Shown: piece by piece, positions 11,356 through 22,164 of the stretch
Layout of the letters: every line of letters begins with the position of its first letter
Position numbering within the stretch: position 1 is the first letter of the stretch
Notes under the pieces: generated by a model
Told to the model about the DNA's origin: nothing
What the model saw: the letters and a program-made list of their open reading frames with translations, nothing else
Databases searched by the model: none
Assembly: GCA_025201345.1 (NCBI GenBank)
Contig: JAIXMG010000026.1
Span: forward strand, 434,001 to 498,000
DNA length: 64,000 nucleotides
DNA from: Thamnidium elegans
Lineage: Eukaryota; Mucoromycota; Mucoromycetes; Mucorales; Mucoraceae
Reading direction: 5' to 3'
Position numbers and translations under genes: made by a program

Positions 11356-13116
11356 TATAGTATTATAGCAGTCCAAAAAAAAAAAAAAATGCAACGTCAT
11401 GGTGATGCAAAACTATAAAAAGTTGTAAAAAAATTCTTTTTTTACTTTTCTCTTTACGGGAGATGCCGCCTTGCCGCACAGTGCACTGGGTTCGCTCAGC
11501 GCCCGTGGCATACGTAGGTACCTGTCTGAGCTTTGCTTCGTCAGAAGCTTTGCAAAAATTGTGTCTAAGAGCTATTGCCAACATGACCTGGGGTCAATAG
11601 AGTGCTGGACATGATATTCACATTTTTTGGAATCAGATGGACTTCCAACTTCCCGTGGTTGATTCTGTTAATCAAAGGAGCTTTCCTTTGAGAACTAAGA
11701 GAAGTCTAGTTTAGTCATGTTAGTTAATAAAGATATCTACTTTTTACCTTGAACTTGTCTTTTTTTTTTTTTCTCATGTGTGTTAAGAAAACTATGGGTT
11801 TTAAGTTTTGATGGTTGTTCCCCCCCACTAATTAACTAGCTGTAATCAGTTCTTAAATGAATTCCACTTTAAAACAACCTCTACTCACCCTGTTAATTTC
11901 AACAACTAATATCCTACTAGAATGAACGACTGGAGACATTGATGTTGAAGCTCATGAGATTGCCTCGACGATAAATAAATAGCAATAGAATATAAATCAA
12001 GCTAATGCCAGCTTTTAATGGCAAGATCTGCTACAACTTATTATATTGAGTTAGTTTCTCAAACCTGGAGGGTGATAACCACTCAACAAATGACTATAAA
12101 ATGTAGCCTTTTAACGGGATTAAGTTTCAGTCTTTGTAGATACAGCTATGTTGTAGGCGGTTTTACAGACGTATTTTGGGCGGGATTTAATGTTCACTCA
12201 TAAAACATGGATGGATCGATTACGAAGCCTCAGATGGATACAAGATCTTTCATGTGTATAGAATTGTTTTAATTGTAACGTATTTAGATATCGAATTATT
12301 CCATATCAACATATATTCTCTGGAAGTGTTACATGCGTATAGAAAAGGCAAGTCAATTGTTTCCCTTCGTTTTATGATCATCAGCAGGACATTAATACTT
12401 ACAAACGAGAATTTGAATTCATATCGGGACCATCCTTACTCATAGTACCAGTGTATGTACATATACTAGACTATACACTACAAATTGTCAAAAAAAAAAA
12501 ATCTATTTTGTCGTAATTTTTAACGAAATACATCTATTCTTATTGTACTTATTTAATTCATGCGTCAAGCCCTTTTTTTTAATGAAAATCCTGACGCATG
12601 ATCCGAAAGTTATGACGTTCAATTTCGTACACTCACGTTATTTCCCTATAACTCTGGAGAAAGATACGTGCACCAGGTTTTCGCACCGTCTTTTTATATA
12701 TTTACAAATTAGTATAAGTACCATGTATTGTTTTCTGAAGAAACTCCCTTGAGTAACGTAAAAATGGCAGTTAGCCAACAAAAGTATGGTTGCTTCGATC
12801 ATTGTTTCAAGATTCAACCCAAGAACTGGTACAAATGCCGTAAACTCTTCGGTATATACGACATTTTCGTCCTCATATACTCAGTTAACATCATGTCTGT
12901 CTACCTTTGGTGTCGATTCAAACGAAACAACCAACTTTTTGAACGTATCAGATGCATTCATAGCAATAGAACCAAGGGATCATCCAGCTGGTGTTCAAAT
13001 GAAAAAAAAAAACCTAGTGTGTGTGTGCGTATATTTCCCAATTGTTTCTCAGCTGTGATGAAATTCGAATAACGTGTTTTATTGCTTAATCTTTCTCTTT
13101 TCCATCTTTTTTTAAC

Positions 13117-15500
13117 ATGTCGAACAGTGAGTTGATTCAGCTAAATATAGACACTTGATTTAACCTTTTTATACGCAATAGATAACTGGGAATCGCAGTT
13201 AAGCGTGCTTGAAAAGAATACTTACTTGGACCTTTTCAAAAAGGTAGATGCAGATAACAAGGGAATTGTGTTACATGACGAAGCCATGGAGTTTTTAAAG
13301 AAGTCAGACGTTCCTCAAAACATATTAAACCAGGTAAAATAAGAGAAGCTTTATGTATTATCATTATTATTTATTCAACTATATTATATAGTTTTGGAGT
13401 GCTGCTGATAATGAAAATAAAGGATTTTTAACTGAACAAGAATTTTGTACTATTTTAAAACTAATTGCCTGTGCTCAGCATAGTGTCATGACAGGTGACC
13501 CTATCTTGGCAACAAAAGGTAAAGAAGGACATATACTTAATTAGAGGAGATATGAATGACCCTTTTTTTTTCTTCTTTATATAGTATCTTTACCCGAGTT
13601 TAATGGAACAGGTGCAGTGAATAGACAAGCAACAAATACAGAAGTAATTACACCAGAAGATAGACAAAAGTATATTGGATTATTCAACTCATTTGGACCA
13701 GAGAATAATATATTAAGTGGTGATAGAGCAAGAGCAGCATTTGTCCAATCAAATCTTCCTCCTCAAACATTACAGATTATTTGGAACTTGGCCGATACTC
13801 GTAAATCAGGGTCATTAAATCAAACTGAATTTATTATTGCCATGTTCTATATAGAACGCGCAATGAAGGGGTTTAATACTTTCCCTCCCACTTTACCAGC
13901 AAGTATTTATTCTTCTGCTACAGGAAGACCTACTGGCTCTCCCCTGGTTAGAAACACGACATTACATGTCAATAGTCCTCCTCCTATTCCCATTAGGTCT
14001 CCTGTATTTAAAGGAAGAGCACTTGCTCCTGTCATTATTTCACCTGATGAATATCAAAAATACAAGGTCTTTTTTAACCAGTTAGACACTGACCGTACTG
14101 GTTTCGTTTCTGGTTCTGATGCTGTAGTCTTTTTTAAACATTCAAAGTTGCCTGAATCTGACTTAGCTAAAATTTGGGATTTGGCTGATACGAATTCTTC
14201 TGGTATGTTATCCGAACAAGAGTTTGCTATAGCTATGCACATGATCAATAAAAGAGTATCTGGTGGTGATATACCAAATACCTTACCAAATTATAATATT
14301 CAACCGCAACAACAGCAACCATTACCACCACAACAACAACAGCAACAACAGCAACAACCGTTTCCACAACAGCAACAACAACAACAAAATGTAGACTTGT
14401 TAGGTTTATCTTTTGATGGACCACCACCACCTCCACCACCGTCATCATCCAATGTAGATCAATCAGCCTTGTTACAGTCAGAAACAAATCGCGTTCAAAA
14501 TACTCGTCAGCAACTTCAAACAGAATCGCAAGCAGTACAAGGATTATCACATCAAATTGAAAGTCAAAAAGAAGCATTAGCTAAAGTAAAAGCAGAAGCA
14601 GAAGAAGCAGAACGTTTATTACAAGCGGAAAAAAAAAAGAAGGAAGAATTGACACAACAATTACAAATGTATCGCCAAGAAACAAAGCATTTCTCAACTA
14701 GGGCAGATCATGCCAAGGAAGAACTTCAAAAAGTAAAGAGAGAAACTGAAGATTTAGAAAAGGAAAAGGAAAAGGCAGCTAGTAGTACTACATCTCCTAG
14801 TATCAATCATCAAGATGTATTTTCGTTATCATCTGGTCCTTCATTAGGGTCAAGTGGTGGATTATTTGCTAAAGTAAATGAAGTTGCAACACATCATACT
14901 GGACCTTCACCATCGACAGCAGTAACAAAAGATGGAGGGTTATTTGCTAAAGTAAATCATTCGCCTATTACATCACATCAAACCGGACCTGCTAAAACAT
15001 TTGATCCATTTGCTGGATTTAAAGTGTCAAGTAGTACACCATCACCTACATTATCTATGAATAAATTAAAGCAAGAATCGGAAAAGAAGACAATTGCTAC
15101 AAAAGAAGATAGATCTATGACACCTACTAGTTTAGATATCAGTGATATTGAAAGTAAGTTTCCAGATTTGAGTACTATGGAACAAAACTTTGCCCCTGCA
15201 GAATCAAGCCCATCACCAGCTGCAGCTACAAATATTGGCAGCCCAAAAAAGACCGAGACTCCTGCAGAATCAACGAAGTATGGATTTGATTTGTCCGCTT
15301 TTGAATCATTTGGAAACCATTCTACATCAACAAAAGATGAATTGGGATCGTTATTTACGTCACCTACACAAACCAAGGAAACAAATAATGATGAATTTGA
15401 CAATATTTTTGGAAGTAATAACAACAATAATACTAATACTACTACTAATAATGATAATACAACAAAAACTACAAACTTTGAAGATATTTTCTTTAAGTAA
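13117..15500 (+). CDS. EDE1: EH-domain endocytic scaffold, Ede1/Eps15-like
   Basis: Early-arriving scaffold of clathrin-mediated endocytosis at the plasma membrane. Exons 13117-13126, 13182-13333, 13392-13518 and 13585-15500 join in frame to 734 aa; the first exon is only 10 nt (MSN + A). Three EH domains are visible at about residues 5-85, 118-192 and 247-322, with hallmarks such as FWSAADNENKGFL, IWNLADTRKSGSL and IWDLADTNSSGML. A polyglutamine tract, a proline run and a coiled coil (about residues 395-500) follow, then a Ser/Thr-rich tail with FDPFAGF-like segments ending NFEDIFF. Yeast Ede1 is about 1381 aa with a C-terminal UBA domain, which is absent here, so the layout is nearer to animal Eps15 without UIMs. 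Confidence 0.85.
14300..14400 (+). repeat. CAA/CAG repeat encoding polyglutamine
   Basis: Inside the Ede1-like gene, mixed CAA and CAG codons encode a Gln-rich stretch broken by a few Pro and Phe. Mixed codon use suggests the protein tract is tolerated or selected rather than a pure slippage product. Confidence 0.8.
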
Positions 15501-15547
15501 TAAAAAAATTTATTTAAATAGTATACATGTGATGTATTTGTATATTT

Positions 15548-16139
15548 TCAACTGACAAATAACAATCGATTCTTAAATTGTTTCAAAGATTTAGTAATTT
15601 TTTGTGTAAATACCAAGTCTGGCTTCTGATCACATATTAAAATCGACTTTAAATTAGTTTCTCCTGTTGAATGCCTTCTTACAGTTGGTAAATCCGCTTT
15701 TATGCTATTTTCTTCATCATCAAAATCATCATCAAATATTGTACAAACAACCACTACTTTTTCATCAAAGCTTACTTTTCGTTGCCTCCTTTTTGTTGTT
15801 TGTATTGATGCCGGTGATGAAAAAGTTGTTACAAGTGGGTAAGGTCGTTTGACTAATACTTCTTCTGTATTTTTTGGCATTACTTTTTGTTTACGAATAG
15901 GTGAAAGTGATGAATTTTTTGGCGCTTTACTATATACTTATAAAGTTAGTACCATAAATTAAAACCAAAAAAAAAAAAAAAAAAAAAAAAAGGACCTACA
16001 AATGTTGTCGTGGAATGGAAGGAATGATTTGCTTTGGTTGTCGTAGATTAGAGGACTTGAAGGAAAGTTCTTGATAAAAGCAGTAAGAATGTGAAGCACC
16101 TATTATATGGTCTTGAATAGGTAAAGCAATTACAGACAT
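15548..16139 (-). CDS. Small uncharacterised protein with a possible PP1-docking motif
   Basis: Two exons (16139..16000 and 15929..15548) join in frame to 173 aa. The 70-nt intron has GTAGGT at the donor, a perfect TACTAAC branch site and a TATATAG acceptor, which supports a real gene. I do not recognise a domain. Residues about 94-105 read RRQRKVSFDEKV: basic residues, then K-V-S-F, then acids, which fits the RVxF consensus used by proteins that bind protein phosphatase 1. An acidic DDDFDDEEN block follows. The rest is Ser-, Pro- and Lys-rich and probably unstructured. The stop lies about 47 bp from the stop of the convergent Ede1-like gene. An alternative upstream ATG (16217) is less likely because it reads a hydrophobic low-complexity leader. 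Confidence 0.6.
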
Positions 16140-16354
16140 TATAAAATGAGGAAAAAGAGGGAAAGAGAATAAAAGGAAAATTTGGGGGTGCCTTTTTTTA
16201 TAAACGAATGTGAACACGCGCGATGGGAAAAGACCTATTTTTGGAAAGAATTATTATTTTGACCAATGGCTTATTTTACCCTTTTATTCGTGTAAGGCCT
16301 TTAAGTGCAAAGTACACCCCGTTCGAAGTGGCGGTTTGTCATTTTAAAAAATTA

Positions 16355-17092
16355 TTATTGTTGAGATGTAAGAACTCTACAAAATTTGCCTTTAAAGTGA
16401 ATGCCATCTTTGTTAAACATGCCATCACCAAAAATAATCAGAGGCATTTTTTAGTGTTATCGAACTTTTTGAAGCTACCACGTCTCAATAGTTTTCTGTG
16501 TTAATTATTAGAATTTATTCTAGAATCATAAAAATGAAATTATTTACCTGGGATAACGGCGTTGTAAACGGAGCAGACGTCGAAGGCAAGTTTGTTCTTC
16601 CTATTATTGCGCCTTCGTCTCTTGTTCTTGACTGTTTTTGGTCGTTTTCATCTCTTCTTGTTGTATTATTTTTCTCCAATTATCAAAATATTTACAGCGT
16701 TATCTTCTGCTTTTTGTTTTGCTGTGTAGTTTAATCATCTCGTTCTGGATGTGTTAAAGCCGTAAAATTGGAATAGAGTGTTCCTATTTTGAGGCATATA
16801 TCGTACGTGCTCGCGATACTTGACCAGGATAGTAGACTTTGCGGTCAGGATGTTGGACTCAATAGTGGTAATACCCCTTCTTCTCTTCATTTCTTGCTGA
16901 GATTTTAAACGTTGGAAAGTACCACCGTAGGAATAAAATCCTCTGGTAACTAGACATTCTTCGGATCTCTTTATCACCATGAAAGCTGATAAATACATGG
17001 TTTCTTCCAGGATCGACAGCGCACGCTCTAAAATAGTTAGTAATCTCACCCTGATTAAAATCTTCCAACTCTAACCTGATTTTTGCATCCAA
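16355..17092 (-). pseudogene. Frameshifted relic resembling a TnpB/Fanzor (OrfB-family) nuclease
   Basis: Four minus-strand segments in consistent order resemble the OrfB/Fanzor-like proteins I remember from Mucorales. They are: CAVDPGRNHVFISFHG followed by EIRRMSSYQ (about 17028-16950); FQRLKSQQEMKRRRG then IESNILTAKSTILVKYREHV and NTLFQFYG in another frame (about 16915-16735); a basic KNKRRRRNNRKNK block (about 16640-16600); and MPLIIFGDGMFNKDG followed by IHFKGKFC (16447-16355). D-P-G is the usual setting of the first RuvC aspartate. The frame changes near 16915, and stops separate the later segments, so the gene is dead. The C-terminal zinc ribbon and the N-terminus were not found. Confidence 0.6.
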
Positions 17093-17743
17093 GTGTTTAA
17101 GAAAAATGCTTTGAAAAGTGACGAATCAGGTTAGCCCTACGAGGAAAAATAAAATAAAAGGAGATGTCCAAATGCAACTCTTATAAATATACATTAAACA
17201 AGACTGGCAGTTTTCTTATCAGACTGCGTGTACAAGTCCAAGAAAGCAGTAGGGTGGCTTATGAACCATCTGAGCGGCCATTCTACTGTTCCTTTATCTT
17301 AAACGGTAGCATTGGGACGTTGTTTTGTCCTTTTTGGACTATAGAGGGAAAACCATATGATTTTCCCCCGCGTTTCCTTTATAGTCAAAATAAATGTCAT
17401 ACCTTTTATTTACGAAATAACTAACAGGACAATTCTAGACCGTGAAACTCATTCTACAATTTGCCAATATTATCTGAATGTAATGTACATTATTATTTTT
17501 AGCTGGTTCTGTTATCGTTTCATGCTTGCATACTCAATAATTGAATGATAATTGATGTACAAGCGGCTAAAAAATAAATTCAAATAGTTTACTACATTTT
17601 ATAATTAAACAAATATATATATATATATATATATTTATTCTAACTATCCCCGTAATAAGATCAAATATTCGAATATATTTGTAAATTAAACTGTATATAA
17701 AATAATATTTGTGGAATGTAAGCATTATATAATGTTTATATTA

Positions 17744-17797
17744 ATTATCATCATCATCATTATCATCATCATCATCATCATTATCATCATCATCATG
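17744..17797. repeat. ATC/GAT trinucleotide microsatellite
   Basis: About 17 units, mostly ATC with a few ATT variants. Read on the minus strand it could encode an Asp-rich tail, but no supporting gene is seen. Confidence 0.85.
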
Positions 17798-18760
17798 TTC
17801 TTCAGGATCTTTCAAGTGCATTAACATATCCTGTTACACCATTTACAAGTCTTTCAACTTTAAATTCCTGTAAATCTATAAACAATATATATATTCTTAT
17901 TGTTAAACATTTAAGGTAATTGTAGATTGGAAAAAAAAAGGGAGTGGGGGATACTGTTACAACGACAACAACAACTACTATATTATATTTCGCTCAGTGT
18001 GCCATATTTTTTTAAATAACTCTTTTAAAAAGTAGTACTATATAATTGCCTTGACAACCAACATGATCATATACTTAACAGGTACGCGTATCGTTTGATG
18101 CAGGAGCTAAGGTAACATATGATGGTTAATCATTTGCACGAGTAACTATTTTTAGATTATTTAAAACAATAGAGTTACTATATGTATGTATGCTTTTACG
18201 GCATTAAAAAAAAATATATATATGAATATTGTATTATCGTAATATGCCGTCAAATATATCGAGTAGTTAAAAGAGTGTTGTTCGAGAATTTATTCGGCTT
18301 AAGGTTAAGTTATTAGTTACTTTTATAAGTAGATTGAAATAGCTCATTTAATAAAATATACGCTGGTAATCCGAAGGATGCCCGTTCCTCATTTTATCAT
18401 GCTTTCACTTTTTTTCTTAATTTTTTATTCTCAAAAAAAGAAAAAAAAAATACAGTGACAAAAAAAAATTTTATTGTACATTAGTGTTTACGCAGGGAGA
18501 ATGTAGATAATCGATTCGATAGCTCTAGCTTTGTGTGCGGTACTTTTCTTACGCAATTGTATAAGCGTGATAGACAGATCAAAATCGTCAAAATCGCCAA
18601 AAAAAAAAAAAAAAAAAAAAAAAAAAGTGTTCCGAACACTATTTAGAAATCGAAAAGTCGCTTTGTGGCCTTTTGTAAGTTACAGTTATTGTGTCAAAAT
18701 AAACTACATCTGCCAAATTCAAAATTTAACAACTCGTAGCATAATTTTCAGATATTGTAA

Positions 18761-18819
18761 AAGAAAAGAACTCGACAATTTTACGCGTGAGATTATCTGT
18801 GCTTTAGCAGTAAACTCGG

Positions 18820-18824
<5 letters not shown>
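18761..18824 (+). pseudogene. Decayed repeat-derived coding fragment, copy 2
   Basis: Reads KELDNFTREIICALAVNSES; pairs with the fragment at 9484-9550 on the other strand. A TTTTCAG acceptor-like site lies just upstream and an A tract follows. It is part of an open frame that runs through two long A tracts and is unlikely to be expressed. Confidence 0.4.
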
Positions 18825-18855
<31 letters not shown>

Positions 18856-18926
18856 ATTGGTAGTTAAGAGGAAACTTGAATGTAGCATTTAGAATTCATG
18901 CATCTAACGTAGGTCGAGAATATGGA

Positions 18927-18958
18927 TTCCCAAAAACAATAGGAAACTCTGCAAATTG
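18927..18958 (+). repeat. Short dispersed repeat, copy A
   Basis: A 30-nt word (TTCCCAAAAACAATAGG then AAACTCTGCAA) recurs at 26207-26238 with one substitution in its first 28 nt. Here it lies about 100 bp upstream of the gene starting at 19057. Confidence 0.6.
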
Positions 18959-19056
18959 AACCAAAAATTGAATGGGTGACTGTTTTAGCCATACAATAAA
19001 CCTCCCAGGAGATTCTTCTTTTACCCTGCTTACCTTCTTTTTTTTTTTTTTACGAT

Positions 19057-22035
19057 ATGGACCTCAGCAGTTTACTTAACACGCAAAAAGAATCAAGCCT
19101 ATCATTAAAAGATATCAACCAACTACTGGCGGATCCAGATAGTGCTGTCATTATCGATAAAATACGATCCAGCACGAACTTCATTTACCCAACACAAAAG
19201 GCCGAATCATTTGTATTCTTTGACAGGTTTGTTCAGATATTACTCTCTATTGATCTAGAAGACGATCCTTATAGCGCACAATATACCAAGTCAGTTATTA
19301 TCGATGCATTTCGTAAATGCGTTAATGGGCTTTTACAACAACATGGCAACAGTTGGTTAATTGAATTTCCTTATCATATTATACCAAAGACTTGGGTAGC
19401 TTTACGTAAACAATCCGATGTCACCATTCTTGTCTACTTGTATGGATTAGTACTTACATCTGCCAACACAATTGCGTCTAAAGAATGGCTTCAGGCTATG
19501 ATGCGATTTATACAGTCAAACTATGTGGGTATTTTAGTTCACCTTTGGCTCACCTGCTGTTGTACTTTGGAAGGGAACGAGCTGATGGGTGATGATTATG
19601 CACAGGCATTATTTTTACAGGGATTGGATGATAGACTAAGACAAGAACCACTATACGCATCCGGTGTTGCTAAAGAAATGTTGATTGTGTTAAAAAAGAC
19701 AGATACACAATATTTGGCGACACACGTAGATCAATACTTGGGTAACGCGTTAGCGAGACCTGTGTTTACAAAGGATGCCTTTATTGTAGGGTATTTGGGA
19801 TTAGAAAATGCTTGTCGATTACAATCAAGTGAGTATCCTTTTATTTCAAGAATATATATGCAATATCAAGCTCAAGCAGGTAATGTAGTAAAGAAAGAAA
19901 AATAGTCATCTCACGAAGTTCTCCTACCCCTCTTTTTTTTTTTTTTTTTTTTTTAATTATAACACTAAACTTGTTTTATTTAACGATTAGAGGATCAACT
20001 AGAAACGGAAAATCCCTTATTGAACAAAGAATTATTAGAGTCTTGGGCAGCGGATAAATACGCTCAAGCTCAATCGATTCGAAAAGGAACGTTGTTTTGG
20101 ATTCAAAAGATGACGTCCATGACACCTACAGCATTCGATATTTATTTAAAAAAGGCCATTTTAAAGCACTATCCAGCAGATCGAAAGACAGTATTGGACC
20201 TTTTACTAGCAGATTGGACAGTCAGAGACAGATTCCATCGACATTTAAACTTGGTCGCAGATATAATGTTATCCTTACTCTCTAAAAAGACTTACAACAA
20301 ACGATCAGCGCCCTATTATGCATTTGTACAGCTATTTAATATACCAGATGAACACCATCAACAAGATACAGAAGCAGCAGACGCATCCTACTATGAAACC
20401 AAATCTGGAGCTTATATTGATTTATCACAATTCAGCAATTGCTCAGATAAGGTATTAATGAACGGATGCTGTCAATTATTACAACGCATGACAAGAGCAA
20501 ACGCTAGTCAGCACGTCAAAGATTGGGTAGGCGATTGTTTACAAAACGCCAGTTCAGATATTGTTCAGCACTATGTTGGTTGGCTTGCAGTAGGATTAAA
20601 TGAAGAACTTGAATCGAAAAGAACATCTACTTGTTTTGCGCCGTTCCTTAAAGTAGCTTTATCCTCTTGTGTGTCTCTTTCCGCTTATGTAGTACCAACA
20701 TTACTGCAGACATTTACATATGAGAGTATACAATGGCTTTTTAAACAAGGTGAAGAGGCCAACACAATGCTAGTACATTACTTTGACGACGGACCTCAAG
20801 TTTCGAAATATATGATGGTACAAGGCCTCTTTATAACCAAAAAGAAGAAATATATTGATTTATTGCTTATTCACTTACGAGAAATCATGTCTGGAACAGA
20901 CCCTAAGGTACCTAGATCGCGTGCTTGGTTTAAAAATCATTTCTTAGGTGTCATTTTATCCCTGGTAGGTGAAGATGCTAGTGGACAAGGTGTGGCATGT
21001 TGCATATTTCGTCAGTTGTTTAAAACACGGGATGATTTCGAATGGTATTTTGCTACACCACTAGTACCTGCAGCCAAAAAAATCAATTTCAAACCTCTGG
21101 ATTTGTCGAATTCTCATGATATATATTCAGTGAAACAAAGTGGATTAGCGGCTTTACTGCAAGAAATGGTGAGGTTAGGGGACACAGGAAAAAAAGAGCG
21201 ACTGATCAAGGTCTGGTTTGATTTATGGACAAGTGGATCGAAATTTACGGTACCTGTCAGCTGGGTGTTACAATGTGCAGGCTTGTATGATCAAGCACCG
21301 GTCCTGGTGAAACAAATGATTAGGCGGTTTGTCCATATTGGACTTCAACAGCAGCATCAAGAAGAACATGATATTATGCGAATGGCACCGGAAAGAAAGT
21401 TTTTGGACCGTATTATGGATTTAGTGTTACTGTCTGATACACCCGAACCGGATAGCCTATTTGAACTGGTCTTGAATGTGTCTCATCAACCAGATACATT
21501 TAAGGATATTATTTGGGCAATCATTAATATCCTTATCGAGCTATCGGAAGAGCTAGAAGTAGAAATATCTTTACAGGCTTCGCAACCGACGCCACCGAAA
21601 AAGAAAGTATCAAAGCGAGCTGCTCGACATATCAATAAAAAGCAAAAGAACTTGACTGCGCGTAAATTACGCGATGCCATGAAAAAACACGAAGAAGAAC
21701 TAGAAAAATTTTTGCAAGAAAGCAAAAACAATTCGATTAAAGCACTGACAACACTTGTACAACGCGTGTTTAATTTTCTATTAAGATTAGTAAACAATAC
21801 AACATTGGCAGAGGATACAGCGAATACATGTTTATCTATTAAACAAGATATTCAACATGAACTTACTATTATACCCTTATTTTATCTACCTCTCTCAAAA
21901 TTAGTACGCTTGATCCGTGAACCTGAAGATTTACAGGAGGATATTCAAACAACTATTGATCTAAGTGTAGAATACTTAAAAAAGCAACCTGACACTTCTC
22001 TTTACGAAACATCTCAAAAAATACTTTGTCTTTAA
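19057..22035 (+). CDS. Large alpha-helical protein of unknown function
   Basis: Two exons (19057-19879 and 19991-22035) join in frame (GCA G|AG GAT) to 955 aa. I do not recognise the family. It looks like a helical-repeat (HEAT/ARM-like) scaffold: long runs of amphipathic helices with few charged linkers, conserved-looking Trp and Cys residues, and no signal peptide or membrane segment. A strongly basic and then acidic coiled-coil stretch (about residues 800-860; KKKVSKRAARHINKKQK followed by KKHEEELEKFL) could be a nuclear-localisation and interaction element. Membership of a large nuclear or trafficking complex is possible but unproved. The start follows a T-rich leader. A short dispersed repeat lies in its promoter. 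Confidence 0.8.
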
Positions 22036-22076
22036 TAAAATAATTTGTAAAATGCATATTTTTATTATTAGTGCTT

Positions 22077-22077
<1 letters not shown>

Positions 22078-22117
<40 letters not shown>

Positions 22118-22118
22118 A
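22078..22118. repeat. TA run followed by TG run
   Basis: About ten TA units pass directly into about eight TG units between two convergent stop codons. Alternating purine-pyrimidine DNA of this type can adopt unusual structures, but no function is implied. Confidence 0.8.
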
Positions 22119-22164
22119 GTATATTATGTACAGTGTGGTATGATGTGTGTGTGATCTATAGTTA

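Larger units (their letters stand above)
6183..13116. other. Gene-poor 6.9-kb stretch with degenerate repeats
   Basis: No convincing gene. Small open frames here are short, often cross homopolymers and show no family signature. Visible structure: an AG run and CT run around 6345-6420, a 40-nt A tract at about 6793-6832, T tracts at about 9855-9880, a repeat-derived coding fragment near 9484-9550, two diverged copies of a 100-200 bp repeat near 10310-10540 and 10940-11090, a hairpin pair at 11183/11321, and a locally GC-richer patch at about 11455-11590. It looks like old transposon-derived DNA. Confidence 0.55.
17093..19056. other. Intergenic with repeats, no clear gene
   Basis: Contains an AT dinucleotide run (about 17608-17632), an ATC trinucleotide array (17744-17797), A tracts at about 18599-18626 and 18825-18853, a decayed coding repeat (18761-18824) and a short dispersed repeat (18927-18958). 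On the minus strand just beside the ATC array, about 24 codons read like a C-terminus (LQEFKVERLVNGVTGYVNAL), but no upstream exon could be built. Confidence 0.5.

Noticed and set aside
11363..11584. 73-aa minus-strand frame in a GC-richer patch (reads MLAIALRHNFCKASDEAKLR at its start).
   Set aside because: It could derive from a repeat, but I cannot assign it to any family and it ends in a T/A tract.
12728..13072. Two overlapping plus-strand frames of 114 and 90 aa before the Ede1-like gene.
   Set aside because: They occupy the same DNA in different frames. Neither shows a family motif, and no splice signals join them to a neighbour.
17780..17880. Minus-strand piece next to the ATC array that reads like a C-terminal exon.
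   Set aside because: Two incompatible frames both look plausible, and no upstream exon with matching phase could be found over the next several hundred bases.
18531..18863. 110-aa frame containing the decayed repeat fragment.
   Set aside because: It crosses two long A tracts. Only the short repeat-derived segment carries signal, so it is listed as a relic and not as a gene.
19057..22035. Assignment of the 955-aa helical protein to an Integrator or nuclear-transport subunit.
   Set aside because: General helical-repeat character only. No specific signature could be matched from memory.
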